The notes under the pieces were generated by a model, which had not been told where the DNA came from, did no database searches, and worked only from the letters and a program-made list of their open reading frames with translations. A stretch of DNA of 64,000 bases from Septoria linicola (taxonomy: Eukaryota > Ascomycota > Dothideomycetes > Mycosphaerellales > Mycosphaerellaceae): the NCBI GenBank assembly GCA_024114885.1, contig CP099423.1:1860001-1924000 (forward strand). Direction: 5' to 3'. Positions 11,779 to 23,370 of this stretch are shown one piece after another; the first letter of the stretch is position 1; each line of letters opens with the position of its first letter. The position numbers were made by a program, and so were the translations under genes.

Positions 11779-12060
11779 AGAGGCGGCATATCGGTTGTCA
11801 GTAATGAACTAGCGGGAGTCCGGAAAAGTCAAGAGACGATTTAACCACCTGTCCCTGAGCACTCCCTGGCTGTACATATGTACAATATGACCTCAAAGTC
11901 TCAGTGTGGATTATGCGAGCGGAATTGGAGTAAGCTCAGCAAGATGTAGCTGAGCATTACCAACGTTACCAACGTCTCACGCTCATTACTCCAGTTCACA
12001 GCTCAAGCGCCCTGTATCGTTCGCAACTGCAACAGTCCAGCTCTAACCACAGTAAAGTCG

Positions 12061-12084
12061 CGTGTCAAGCCACGGCTTGACACG
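12061..12084. repeat. Perfect 11-base inverted repeat
   Basis: Arms CGTGTCAAGCC (12061-12071) and GGCTTGACACG (12074-12084) are exact reverse complements separated by two bases. About 200 bases upstream of the recycling factor start. It could be a dimeric transcription-factor site or a hairpin in RNA. Confidence 0.85.
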
Positions 12085-12192
12085 GGCAATGGACGATGGG
12101 AAATGGAATGGAGTGGTTTCCCCTCCGCCTATGCAGGTGATTGCAAAGCGAAAATGATTTTACGCTTCGACATGTACCACATAGTCTTCATG

Positions 12193-12198
12193 TATAAG
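12193..12198 (+). promoter_or_regulatory. Probable TATA box of RRF gene
   Basis: TATAAG lies 84 bases upstream of the preferred ATG at 12277 and 57 bases upstream of the ATG at 12250. Confidence 0.35.
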
Positions 12199-12276
12199 TT
12201 CTGCGTTGTCTCTCGTTGTCGATCTCGCCACGGCCTTGGCACAAGCTTCATGCTCTCCGCAATGCACCGGAGGTGA

Positions 12277-13277
12277 ATGCTTCGCATCACTTACACTCTG
12301 TACCATTATACCACTGCAAACATGTGTCGCTACTGTGGAGTACTTGTTGGCGAGTGCCTTGCACCTCTGATCCGAAGAACAGCAGGACTGGTGCAGAAGC
12401 GGTCAATGTGAGATGCGCCGAGCCATCAAAGTGCTGAACGATGGCGCAAGTGCTGACCAGCTCGCAGGAGCAGCAGAGTCGCGTATCGACCGGCAACACG
12501 AACTGTGCAGTCTACAGCGAGCCAGAGCAGCGTCAAGTCGTTCTCGACTTCGGCCAGCCTGAGCAAGAAAGGAGGTAAGGCTGCCCGCGAAGAGAAGAAG
12601 GCCGATGCCAAAGGCAAGGGAGATGTCGCTGCTACTGGCGCCGAGGATCCATATGACTTTTCGGATCTGGAAGGTGACATTGCGGGCACGCTGGAACGAC
12701 TGAAGAATGACCTGTCCAAGTTGCGAGCTGGTGGGCGCTTCAACCCCGAAGTGGTCGAGAACTTGCGCGTACAGCCGGACAAGCAGAGCAACCAAACTGT
12801 CAAACTCAACGACGTGGCCCAAGTCATTCCCAAAGGCCGAACCGTGCAGATTCTGGTCGGCGAGAAGGATGTGGGTGGATAGGGTACGGACAGTCACACA
12901 ACAGTACTGACGATTATCTACAGCATGTTAAACCTGTTTCCTCCGCCATTCAATCGTCCTCACTCTCGCTCACGCCACAGCCCGATCCTACGGGCCAGAA
13001 CCCACTTCTCTTAGTCCTGAATATCCCTCCACCAACAGCAGAATCGCGAAAGAAAGTCATAGATGAGGCAGTCAAGGCGGGTGACAAGGCGAGCACAAGC
13101 ATACGAGATGCTCGAGGAAAGCAGCAAAAGAAACTTCGCGCATTGCAGCTGAACAAGACTGCCCGGCCAGACGATCTTAAAAAGGCCGGCACGATGATGG
13201 AGAAAGTCGTCGAGAAGGGCAGTGCCGAGCTGAAGAAGGTTGTTGACAATGCTAAAAAGGTCCTAGAGAGCGGTTGA
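12277..13277 (+). CDS. RRF1: Mitochondrial ribosome recycling factor
   Basis: Releases mitochondrial ribosomes from mRNA after termination. The core is certain: exon 12468-12870, a 53-base intron, and exon 12924-13277 encode the RRF triple-helix and beta domain, with LKNDLSKLRAGGRFNP, VAQVIPKGRTVQILVGEKDHVKPVSSAI and the C-terminal helix ending in KKVLESG. The preceding exon is less certain. My preferred model is 12277-12407 joined to 12468 by a 60-base intron (GTGAGA donor, CTGAC branch, CGCAG acceptor), giving 295 residues with a basic presequence. Starts at 12322, or at 12250 with a 195-base intron, also keep the frame. If 12277 is right, a 9-codon frame at 12250-12276 ends directly against it and would act as an upstream ORF. 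Confidence 0.85.
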
Positions 13278-13862
13278 TACTCCATGAAACAGTCACTACC
13301 AGCAGCGACACACTGTCTTCTCGGAATCCGCAAACTTCTCACTTCCGCATGCCCTTGGTATGACAGTTTGTTGAGCAGTAGCACGGCAGTCTCTTCAAAT
13401 GTGCCAAGGCTACTTGGTGGATGCCACACTCGTCACTACATCTCTGTGATCGTGTAGGGCTCTCCACACTGACTGGCTCATCACATCGCAGCGACATTGC
13501 TATATATCATGACTACTGCAAGAGCCGCAACACCACGCCTTTTGGTTCCCGCGATCGGCAAGCCACGCTCCACTGAACCACTTTTTTGACAGTGGTGATG
13601 ACGTCCAGTGGACCGACTACTGCACCAGAAAGCTGCACGCCAACCTTTTCGAGCTGTGCCCTCAGTGGCCCACCACGAACTACTCTTTCTGAGCTGTATA
13701 CGGAACGGAAACATGTTGTTCACGGTGCCAGGCTGTAGTGCTGGAACTGTGGTTAAGTAGAGATTCGTGCTCCTAGCGAACAGTAGGTATTCGAACACTC
13801 ATTCCCATCAGTCCTTCATCAAGAATACCACATTTCTTGAGTCCGACCGTCTTCACAACATC
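13278..13862. other. Intergenic, upstream of PRISE reductase gene
   Basis: No independent gene seen. A short 5' exon of the next gene may hide here; one possible exon begins with the ATG at 13713 and ends at a GTAGAG donor at 13757. Confidence 0.4.
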
Positions 13863-15329
13863 ATGTCTCCTCCATCTTAACCTCTCCGCAACAGTGGCAT
13901 CTATCGCAACCTGCCCACTTTCGACCCTTCGCTTAAAGGACTGAAGGCCCTGGTTTGTGGTGGAAGTGGCATCTCTGGATTTCATGCCATTCGTGCGCTC
14001 CTCGATACCTCAGAGCGATGGGGCACCGTCTACTACATCTCCCGCTCGGCCTTGCCAGAGACAATGCAGGCACTTCTGAGCGATGATCAGAAGAAGAGGC
14101 TGCAGCACGTTTCTGTCGACTTGCAGGGCGGTGCGGACAAGATTGCGAGCCAGCTGAGGGAGGCTAAAGTCGAGGCTGACTATGTTTTCTATTACTCCTA
14201 CATGAACCCGGCAAGCACAAATGCCATGGATCCGAGTGCATCGAAACAGTTGTACAAGCTGAATGTACCGCTGTTTGACAACTTCTTGCAGGCTCTACCA
14301 AAAGCCAATATCAAACCAAAGAGGGTTCTGCTACAGACTGGAGGCAAGAACTATGGAATGTGAGTTCACGACATCTGTATGATTCTACCACAGTCATCCT
14401 TTGTTGCTGACCACTGACCAGACAAATCGGCCGTGCTTCAAACCCAGCAATCGAAACTGACCCTCAGCCCAAGCACATTCAACCGGACCAATTCTACTAT
14501 GCGCAGGAACGTCTGCTTTTCGACTTCTGCGAGAAGCACAAGGAGACTAGCTGGAACATAGTCATGCCGTTTGCCATCCTCGGCGCAGTGAACAAGACTT
14601 GGCTGAACGCATTCTATTCCTTTGGCATCTACGCTGCCGTGCAAGCACGCAAAGGCGAGCCACTTGGTAAGCACGTTCTGATATTAGATTACAACACCAA
14701 TGACTGATCACACGACTTCTGTAGAGTTCGGCGGCGACTTCGAAGCCTGGCAATTCGCCCAAACGCACTCCACCGCACGCATGAGCGGCTACCTCAGCGA
14801 ATGGGCCGTCCTCTCACCTCACACCGCCAACCAGCGCTTCAACGCCACAGATGGCTCCACACTCTCATGGGAACGCTTCTTCCCCGAACTCGCACGCTGG
14901 TACGACGTCAAATCCGGCGTAACACTTCCCAAACTCGATTCCGAACGCACCTTCCCCCACGTCACAGAATTCGCCGGCGGTAGAGACTCCCCTCTCGGAT
15001 ACGGTCCACCAATGTCTAAGAAACTCGAATTCACCCTCGCGGACTGGGCTCATAAGGAGGAGAACAAGCAATCTTGGAAGGAGATCATGCAGGCTAGCAA
15101 AGGTCAAGTCACATTCGATAAATTTGAGAGCGACGAGGATATCGCGAATACTTTCATGGGCGACTTTTGTTACTTGAGTTTCGGAATCATTGGGCAGGAC
15201 AAGTTGAGGAGGTTTGGTTTTACGGGATATGTGGATAGTCGGGAGTCGGTGTTTGAGATGTATCAGGAGTGTGCGAAATTGGGCATGTTGCCGGAGATGA
15301 AGGTTAATGAGGCGAGGCCTATGATTTGA
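13863..15329 (+). CDS. PRISE-family NAD(P)H-dependent reductase (progesterone 5-beta-reductase/iridoid synthase-like), 5' end unresolved
   Basis: Short-chain-dehydrogenase-like enzyme that reduces activated C=C bonds in enones. Exons ..14359, 14422-14666 and 14725-15329 (introns 62 and 58 bases) join in frame. The Rossmann motif is ALVCGGSGISGFHAIR. The PRISE catalytic pair is present: Lys in LQTGGKNYG and Tyr in DQFYYAQE. The C-terminus resembles full-length relatives. The oddity is the 5' end: the ATG at 13863 is in frame but is followed after five codons by TAA at 13878-13880, and the next in-frame Met is inside the Rossmann fold. The TAA lies in a good intron end (TCTTAAC branch, pyrimidines, CAACAG to 13894), so an unseen short first exon is likely; a nonsense mutation is the alternative. 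Confidence 0.75.
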
Positions 15330-15920
15330 GGAGAGAGGTTCTTGGGATGTGGGAGGATGAGTTAATGGAGTGGTGCGCCGGAAGATGGCTGCCTGGGATT
15401 TACTATCTGAGGAAGGGTCAACGAGACAGTCAGCCATATGTGCAACGATATTAATTCGTGCTGTAAGTTGTAAGCAAGGCAGGCATCAAGTATCGCCGAC
15501 CGATCTGTCAGTCTGACTAAAGAGCTGCTCATATGTTTCTCTACAACCAACGCGGGCGCGGCATTCGAGTGCGGTCTTGTTTACCAGGATCCCAGTCTGA
15601 TATCATGGCAATTTGATCGGATACCTCGCACCGCTCGCTCTTTCGAACTGCCAAGCACCTCTAACAGGCTGTATAGCTGGCATTGAAGATTCGGTTCCTG
15701 CGTCGATCGCAAATGATAGCCTGCCAACACACTGACGGACGTCGAGAATGCCGGATCCAGAACGCATTGTTTCTCGCAATATGGCTCAATGGAAGCCGAA
15801 GAAGTCCGTATACATGGACTGTAATCATGCTCGACACAGTATATATACCCAGAGCGCATCTGAACAAAGAGTTCGCACATCTCGAGCATCACTGCATAGC
15901 AAGAGAGCATTATACCAGCC
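15330..15920. other. Intergenic, promoter of kelch gene
   Basis: 591 bases between two genes on the same strand. Apart from a TATA box near the right end, nothing stands out. Confidence 0.45.
15840..15847 (+). promoter_or_regulatory. TATA box of kelch protein gene
   Basis: TATATATA located 74 bases before the ATG at 15921, a suitable spacing for a fungal core promoter. Confidence 0.5.
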
Positions 15921-17069
15921 ATGGCTCCATCAAAACTCTTCCAGGCCTTGCAAGCCACAACCACAATCCTCACCTTCTGCACCACCGCCCACACTGCTCA
16001 GCCTCACACCCAAGCAGACTACCAATGGTCCCCTCTCGCCTCCCTCCCCAGCGGCGGCAGACAAGAACATGCCGCAATCATCCTCTGCCCCGACACCATC
16101 GGCGTCGTAGGCGGCATTACCCCTAATGCAAGCGAAAAGATACCCTTCTCATCGACAGACTTGGTCCAGTTATACTCCATCCCAGAAAATACCTGGCGCA
16201 ACGTCGCTCCCCTCCCACAACCCCTCAACCATCCCAACGCCATCGGCGTCAATGGCAAAATCTACGTCTTCGGCGGGTTTGACGATGGAGACGAGGAAAG
16301 CAACATCTTTCACTCTGTAGCCGATTCCTGGGTCTGGGACTCTGCTACCGATCACTGGACGGCCCTTTCTCCGCTCAAACCAAAGCGAGCACAAGCAGTT
16401 TTGGGAGAATATAAAGGTCGTATCTACATGGTCGGAGGCTTGACAGATCTCGTTGTGTCTGAAGCGGTTCCTCTACCAGTAACTCTGACGCACGTCTCCG
16501 TCTTCGACATCGCGACTTCGTCTTGGGTGACGGATGCTCTCCCTGAAGTCGCGAAACATCTCCCTGAACCGCGCGATCATGCACGAGCTGAAGTTATCGA
16601 TGGGAAGATGTACGTGATTGGTGGGGTGAATGCGAAGTTTTTCAATCAGAATAGCGCTTTTATCCTCGATCTTGAGAACTTGGAAGCGGGATGGCAAAGG
16701 GGAGCTCCGATGCCAACTGCTCGATCGACTTTTGGTGTTGGTGTGGTTGAGGGACATAAAATTGTGACGATTGGTGGCGATGGAAATGTCACGGAGACAG
16801 CAGCGCTGCCGACGAAGATTTATGATGAGGTGGAGGTTTATGATACCAGGCTTAATAGCTGGGAGCAGTTGGCTCCGTTGCCCAAGCCAGGACGACAGGG
16901 GCCGGGAGTTGGTGTGGGCGGCAAGGTCTATGTTATTGGAGGTGAGTGCATAGCCGCAAGTGCCTGCGCGTTGGAATGAGATACTGACGACCATTTCCTA
17001 GGGTATGACACTCCGCCAGTCGGGCCGCTCAATAGAACTGATGTCTTCGTGTTAGGATCTGATGCCTGA
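15921..17069 (+). CDS. Secreted kelch-repeat beta-propeller protein
   Basis: 362 residues in two exons (15921-16941 and 17002-17069, 60-base intron). The N-terminus up to about residue 26 is a hydrophobic signal ending in AHTAQ. Kelch repeats then follow, each with a GG doublet and a spaced Tyr/Trp: VVGGI, YVFGGF, YMVGGL, YVIGGV, VTIGGD and a final YVIGG completed across the intron as YVIGGYDTP. Six propeller blades are countable. No galactose-oxidase copper ligands are recognisable, so I infer a binding or scaffold role rather than catalysis. Relatives are widespread in ascomycetes as uncharacterised secreted kelch proteins. The partner is unknown. Confidence 0.82.
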
Positions 17070-17564
17070 TGAGCATTGAGTGGCTGGGACAGTGAAGATA
17101 TAGTGTGTTTTGGAAAAGCAGTCGAGGGCGGAAGTGGTGATTCGCTTGTGCAGTAATGGTATGTAGAGAGATGATCCATGCCATGTAAATGAGACTGGCA
17201 ACGGCATTTTCTGAGGGCTTTGAGCAGAGTTCTATGTCGTGGTTGCAGTGTGGTGCGAGTCGCAGCATAGCGTTGTGTACCCTGTGAAGCAGCACTGCTG
17301 AGCAGCGCGTGGACGCAGGCCAGAGCGGATTCACTTCGTGTTCGGTGAACCAAATGCTCTTGGAGCATTGCAGGCCTACAATGTAACCCCAAAGCTTGTT
17401 AGCCAGATTGTGCATCAAATCGAAGGCAACCAAATGTTTCGTGAATGACCTGATCGATAGACAGGCTGAAGAGCACAAGATTTCGCATTCCATCTATGAG
17501 CCATTCATGATGCACCAGCTTTCCCAGCCAGATGCCGCTAACACATGCAATCCGTAGCCACGCC
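17070..17564. other. Convergent intergenic stretch
   Basis: 3' regions of the kelch gene and the eIF3g gene face each other. No gene or repeat seen. Confidence 0.45.
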
Positions 17565-18512
17565 TCAAGTAGTGCTCTTCTTGGCGAACTCGACACGCAG
17601 AATCAAATGCCCGTAACCGAAACCATCCATCTTCTCGCAAGCACGAGCAGCATCGGACCGGTCTGCGTAACTAACGAATGCGAAACCCTTTGCTCTGCCC
17701 GTCTCGCGATCCTTGGCCAAGAACACACGAGTGACGCGCCCATAACGCTCGAACATCTCGCGCAAATCTCCTTCCTCTGCGAACTCTGATACCTGTGAGT
17801 ATGTTAGTATGATTCTTTGGTTGAACACGAGCAGGAGAAAGGTCAGACATACGTTTGTGACACGCAGAGTCGCAAGATCGTCCCGCTCGAATTTGCCGCC
17901 CATTCTCTCGCCTGCTCCAGCTCCAGCTGCGCCCTTTCGCATGTGTGGTGGTACGTAGCTGCTACCTCCGGCGCCCAGACCCCCCTTGTCGTCTCCGGTG
18001 ATGGCGTCCATGTCTGCTGGCGCAGCATCCTCTCCTGTGGGAGCCATGGTGTCCTTGAAAGGACACTTGGTTGTGAAATGGTCACCCGAGCAGATACGGC
18101 ACTTGATCTGCATCTTCTTCAGTGCCTCGGTCTTCTTGTCCTCCTCGGGCGCTTTCTCCTGTGCTGCGCCAGATTTGAAGCCCACTTGCGGCCGGAAAAT
18201 GATGTTCTCGCCGAGTGTGGTAGTGTCTGGGTGTGGACCTGCTGCGCGACCGGCCTCGATGCCCATCTTGTCCCATCCTCTGCGTTCTGCGACACGTGGG
18301 TTTTCCCGCTTCTTCACGACGCTGCGGCGGATTCGTTGTGTGCGCTTGACTTTTTTGCCATCCTCGTTGATGAAGACTGTGACTACCGTCTCTGTGCCGT
18401 CCTTGTTCTTGGTAATTTGTGGCGCCGGAATGGCGTTGCTGAGATCGGGCGCGTCGTCTCCATCGTCGGCCCAATCTGTGCCCCGCGGCGGGTTCTGTAC
18501 TGCGGCTGCCAT
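17565..18512 (-). CDS. TIF35: Translation initiation factor eIF3 subunit G
   Basis: Component of the eIF3 complex that supports 40S scanning and reinitiation. Two exons (18512 down to 17853, then 17792 down to 17565) give 295 residues. The 60-base intron at 17793-17852 keeps the frame and contains no stop, so an unspliced reading would insert 20 hydrophobic residues between VTN and VSEF; the RRM alignment shows it must be removed. The eIF3g N-terminal domain spans roughly 10-120, a CCHC zinc knuckle lies at C138, C141, H145 and C150, and the C-terminal RRM covers 215-293 with RNP1-like GRAKGFAFVSY. Length is normal for the family. The start ATG is followed by an acidic segment typical of fungal orthologues. 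Confidence 0.95.
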   Translation of the reverse strand: MAAAVQNPPRGTDWADDGDDAPDLSNAIPAPQITKNKDGTETVVTVFINEDGKKVKRTQRIRRSVVKKRENPRVAERRGWDKMGIEAGRAAGPHPDTTTLGENIIFRPQVGFKSGAAQEKAPEEDKKTEALKKMQIKCRICSGDHFTTKCPFKDTMAPTGEDAAPADMDAITGDDKGGLGAGGSSYVPPHMRKGAAGAGAGERMGGKFERDDLATLRVTNVCLTFLLLVFNQRIILTYSQVSEFAEEGDLREMFERYGRVTRVFLAKDRETGRAKGFAFVSYADRSDAARACEKMDGFGYGHLILRVEFAKKSTT

Positions 18513-21500
18513 GATGTTGATGTTTCGAAAGATTATTTGGATCTAAGAGGCGTCGTCGAATTGAGGGTGCGAAGTGTGGGGCAAAATGGCTGCCTTAAGG
18601 CCACGAATTTTGAGAAATATCAAAGTCTATATTATGGAACGCGACACATTGGCCTACTTCCCGCTCAGAAGATGAATAGCTGTATGGAGAATATATCGCA
18701 ACTCGAGCGTTGCGGAGGAAAGGGCTCTGCTGCTCCTGCTGAGGACACCTCTTTCGCAGAACTGTGACTTGGCGGCCACTTTGCTGTCAGTCACCGCAGG
18801 CTTTGCGCGAGATCGGTGATCAGGCGATGCGATAGCAGGTAGTAGATCAGCCTGCCTTGCGCTGCTGAAAGATAACTCGAGTGCTTCAAAATCAAGATCA
18901 TAGACGGGCCACAGACGTACCTCCTCTCCCACGTGATGCATGGTATGGCACGTGCCTGGAATATCAGCAGGCCTTTTTTTGAGTCAGCCTGCCGAGCACC
19001 GATGATACCTCCTGACTTGATAGGAGTGGGCCCGGCTGGAGTTGATGGTGCTGTAAGCATGGCCTGTCTGGCTCGTCAGTCTAGAAGCCTTGGTTGTGAA
19101 TCTGCACATGGGTTTCCGGCTATGCATATCCTCATGCTGGTCTCTGATCACTCGGAGTGTCGGAAGTCGGACTTGTGCTGGATCGCTCAAGATCCTGATC
19201 CCTAGGTTCAACATCGGGCATGGCACAGCTCCGCTATAATTGAACATGAAAGGCCATGTACGCCGTAAAAGGGGCTGATCACGCACGGCGCATCTACTCT
19301 AGCAATGAATCGATGTCAACGTGCACTCAACGAATGCGGCGCAACATGCTACTTTGTCCTTAGGTCCGAGATGAAGGGTGATCTGAAGTTGTACGCCAGC
19401 GGTCAGGCTGGCGAGCCAAGAGCTACTATGATGGCGATCGTGATCCTCAAGCTGACCAGCGCTTGCCTGTGGAGATGATGGGAATGTGCAGGCCTGCTCG
19501 AAGCCGTAGCTCGATCAGGCAGTCAAGACAGCACTCGACTATGTTCCCATCAGCCAAGAAGCACGAGCTTGCCGCACCTGCCGGATAGATATGGGTGTCT
19601 TGCCGATTCAGTGCAGTCGCAAATCTTAGGCCACGAATTAGACCACTCTGCCCCTAGCTAGCTATGCCGCCATCAATTCGTAGACGCCGACTGGGGTCTA
19701 TGCATGAGCGCCACAAGGATCAGCTGCGGCCGCAACGAATATCGTATTCTCGTGTCTGCTTGCCTTGCAACACATTCGGGTCCGTACTGGTGTCCATCCT
19801 TCAGCCAACAGAGCTAGAAGCAGCCATCTGGCAATGATCCATTCGCGTGAAGTTGCAATCATACCACGCCTTGAGCGCGGCGCCTGGAGACGTTCTGAGA
19901 CAGCCTGCCGCTGAGTGCAGTCGCTGGGTGATGTGAGCGGCATGAGATGTACCGACATGACGGATATTGCTGACAGTCTGGAGCCGGCCGCAGTAATGTC
20001 GCGAATACATCAGCCTTTCACTGCTTGTCCGAGTTTGAGGAGACGTCATGGACACTTCTTATCACACCCATGAGCGAAGTGACCCCCACAGGATGTACGC
20101 CGCGGTTTCATGGTCATGGTGTATCAATGCTGCGTGCGTGCCTTCATTCGCATACGACGTTCAAGTGCGCAGGTACAATAATTCATGGCCTTGGTGAAGC
20201 ATTTTCCCCCACCGGAATGGTCCTGGCAAAATGAGGCTGCGCGAACATCGGGGAACGACAGAGGACCTGGTGCATTTGCCAGGAAACCCAGCTCGGATTC
20301 AAATCGGTGCGTCGTGCTGCGCCGCAGAACAGTCTGTGGGGCGGACGAAAATCCAGGTCATTGTCGTCGTGATTGCAGATTGCCGAACACAGCAAAGAGC
20401 AGCAAGACCGTAGTCGGCGGTTTTGGTGTGCGAACCCTGAATCTCTGGCGTCCCGGACATACTTCTGCTTTGGGACGAACTGGGATCGAGGATGCAGACC
20501 TGGGAATAGAGGTGCGACTTGGGAGACCTCGGCGGAGCTATTGTTGGATGACCTCGCATTCGCTCGTTGTGACATGTCTATCACTTGCCATTGGCGTCGC
20601 GGCTCGTGAAAGTAAGCCAGCATGAGCTTGTCCAGTGCTGGCACAAGATGTAGCAGAACGTTGAGCCACAGTGTGATGCCCACGCTAGCGCCACAGTGGC
20701 TCGCCACTTTTTCCCATTTGCTAGGGCATGTAGTTCAGCCGTGTAAATCATGGCTGCATCCTGCACAGTCTCCGTGGCTAGGCAAAATGGCTAAGGCAGT
20801 AGCGAATGCACTCCTGTCTCATCACTAGCTACTGAGGTGGTGATGACGCGGCATAGCCTGCAGAAAGGCTGAATAACAAGCAGCCGGCAGTTCCACCTAT
20901 CCTGATCATGACTGTCGAATAGGTTAGCAGTGAAAATGCGTAGCACCAGCAGAAGAAAAACTACGATTTGGGCTCGGTCGATGATGTTGGCACGCTTCGC
21001 TCCGATCTGTGCGCTGAAACCCTGCCAACGGCAGCGGAGGCGGACCATGTGAATGCAAGGATCAGTTGCAGTTGAGCGCCGATCGCACACAAGCCTATGG
21101 CACGAAAGCTCGGTATTGCGTCTTTGATGCTGACTCTCTTTCGTGGAAAGGTCAACAGACTTTTGACAGAACGCGCACACTGCCTGTGAGCAGCAATCTC
21201 TTCCTTGCTGGGCTTCATCAGCTTCCTGAACAGGGCTGATCATGACAGGCTATCGCTGAATCGGGGAATCACATTGCCGCAACGCAATAATGATGAGGCT
21301 CGACTCCTCCACCCTAGTGTCTTATCCGCGCCAGTTTGCGATATAAGCAGCGCTGTATGAGCCAGCGTAGCTAAGATGAGAAGTGCTGTACAGTTGCAAC
21401 AATGGCCATTGTAGACCATGGTGATACGAACAGCCAAACATGAATTGTCGTGGAACGACGTTTGCGCCTCAAACACGCACAGCTCCACGTGGCAGCAAGC

Positions 21501-23370
21501 TTCACCCTTGTGCAACTCTATCCCTGCCCGAGGTTATGGTCAGACAATTTTTGCCCTGCAACGTCAAACCTCAAACATGCCGGCCGACCTCACAGGATGG
21601 TAGACAGGCCGCCACCAAACTCTTCCATTTTTACCCGATCGAGAGGCCGATTGTGAGCGGCTTCAGTTCGTATCGCTGCTGCTGAAGACTTCCTTCCCGA
21701 GTCAGCATGATGCAAACCAACAACAATCATGGAGATCTTCATCGTGCAGCAACTTCGAATCGACCACTGCTCGGGACCGAATCAAGGTATACGGCACATG
21801 GGAGAATACAGCTTGTGATTGACTGCCGATCGCCCGGATGTTGTCTTCAGCCGGTGTGGATGCGGCATCCGATTGCGCAGGACGCCGGTCCTGCTGGTCG
21901 TGACAGTGGCTATGGTTCGTATCTCAGTCTCTTGCAGCCACATCCTGCTGTTCGCAGCACAACCCACGGCGTCGTCCCGGCTCTGGTCTGCGATATGCCG
22001 CATGGAACGCTAATATATTGCATCGCATGATCAGGACGCTCTAGTGGTCGTCTATGCGCTCAGACGCGGAGGTGGCGTCCAGCTTTTCATGCTATGATGC
22101 ACATCCAAGACGCTGTGAAGGGACATGATAGTCATCGATTGTCCTCTCACGCTTCTCACCCAAACCTGAGGCCCTTGGCCTGGCGGCAACCGCCGAACAG
22201 AATGGTCCTGCTCTGAGGCCCAAGTCCACCCGCCAGTGACTAGCCTGACTATCGGGTCCCGGGCAGTGGACCGCCCACTTCGTTCTGCACCCTGGCCCGG
22301 TCTGCAGCCAGGCAAAGCTGTCAATCGTAGCGCATGATCTAAGTCACATTTTCTTTGCATGTGTGGAGCGGCTCTCGATGCTTCGATTGTCAATGCAGAC
22401 GTAGAAGACTTTGTTAATGGTGGCCACATGCACCAGCACTCGGTGCAACTTTGGGCAACGGAAAAATGCTAATGCGGCATGAAACACGAGTACCAAGTCT
22501 ACGCGCGGGTTCACTCAGACTGACTGCATGGAAAACAGGGAACACAAAAGCTCCGAAGGATGCGCCAACTGCTCGTCCATGCCCTTGACATCAGTGTCGC
22601 CTATCAGCGAGCGCATTCTCGCTAGCCCCGAGCGCTTGTTGAGAGAGTGCTTTCAACGCAGCGCGCATGAGGTGATCATCCTATGTCTCTCTGCCCAGAC
22701 TTCCAACTAGGTCTGTGTATCAAACACCCCTACCGTCCAGGCACACAGGCTGCAGCAAGTCCCGGTGTCGATCACTCGCCGTGCAGTTCGAAGAGGAAGA
22801 AGCTCCGATTGAGTACCGCCCCGCCTCTCCCTTGTATTAAGCAAGCTTCTTCTACTGCACACGAGCGAACGTGTGGATCTGCTGGCCTTGCAAAGGGGCG
22901 AACAATGCTTACGGCGAATGCCGTCCTTTACATGTTGATCAAGGCCATCGGCATGATGATATGAACATGGTGTCTATACCACTTACGCTCATGGCTCGTC
23001 GCATTGTCGCTTGTTGACTGCATCTACATTTCACGTCGGGGAGACCAGTGACACAGAAGGAAGCCCGTTCACCGCTGTAGATCACCACGTTATCACCACG
23101 TTGTGGTCGCGGGCTCCCGCCACAGACTGCTGACACCTGATCGCAACGGGCGGCTGACGCCTTTGCCGGAGCATCAAACGTCCATCAGGATCCTACAGAC
23201 CTGGGCGCAATAAGCATACAGTACTTTTGTAACCTTACCTTCCACATACTCGCACTACACAACTCTAATCTCTTGATCGCGAGGAGACTCGAGGCATCGA
23301 TACCGCTGGCTATCTGGAAGTGTCCTTGGACATCGCGAGCCTGCTCCGCAGGAGGACACTCTTTTACGAA
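18513..23370. other. 4.9 kb gene-poor region upstream of a transcription factor
   Basis: I find no credible protein gene on either strand: open frames are short, lack domain-like composition, and do not join by plausible introns. No tRNA or transposon signature is visible, and base composition is not AT-rich, so it does not look like repeat-induced mutation. It starts between divergent genes, so it holds both the eIF3g promoter and the upstream region of the Zn2Cys6 gene. A tandem 11-base repeat lies at 23081-23102. Confidence 0.5.
23081..23107. repeat. Tandem 11-base repeat with overlapping palindrome
   Basis: ATCACCACGTT occurs twice head to tail (23081-23091 and 23092-23102). The second copy runs into GTGGT, creating the inverted repeat ACCAC-GTT-GTGGT at 23095-23107. 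It is about 270 bases upstream of the transcription factor start and is a candidate regulator-binding site. Confidence 0.75.

Larger units (their letters stand above)
11779..12276. other. Intergenic with palindromes, promoter of RRF gene
   Basis: No gene. It contains a 14-base palindrome at 11871-11884 (TGTACATATGTACA), a tandem 9-base repeat at 11957-11974 (TTACCAACG twice), a perfect 11-base inverted repeat at 12061-12084, and a TATA-like TATAAG at 12193-12198. Confidence 0.6.

Noticed and set aside
17817..18767. 316-codon open frame on the plus strand antisense to eIF3g
   Set aside because: It mirrors codon bias of the real gene, has no domain, and eIF3g on the other strand is certain.
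20183..20707. 174-codon minus-strand frame in the gene-poor region
   Set aside because: Composition is not protein-like, no domain, and the opposite strand has equally long frames at the same place.
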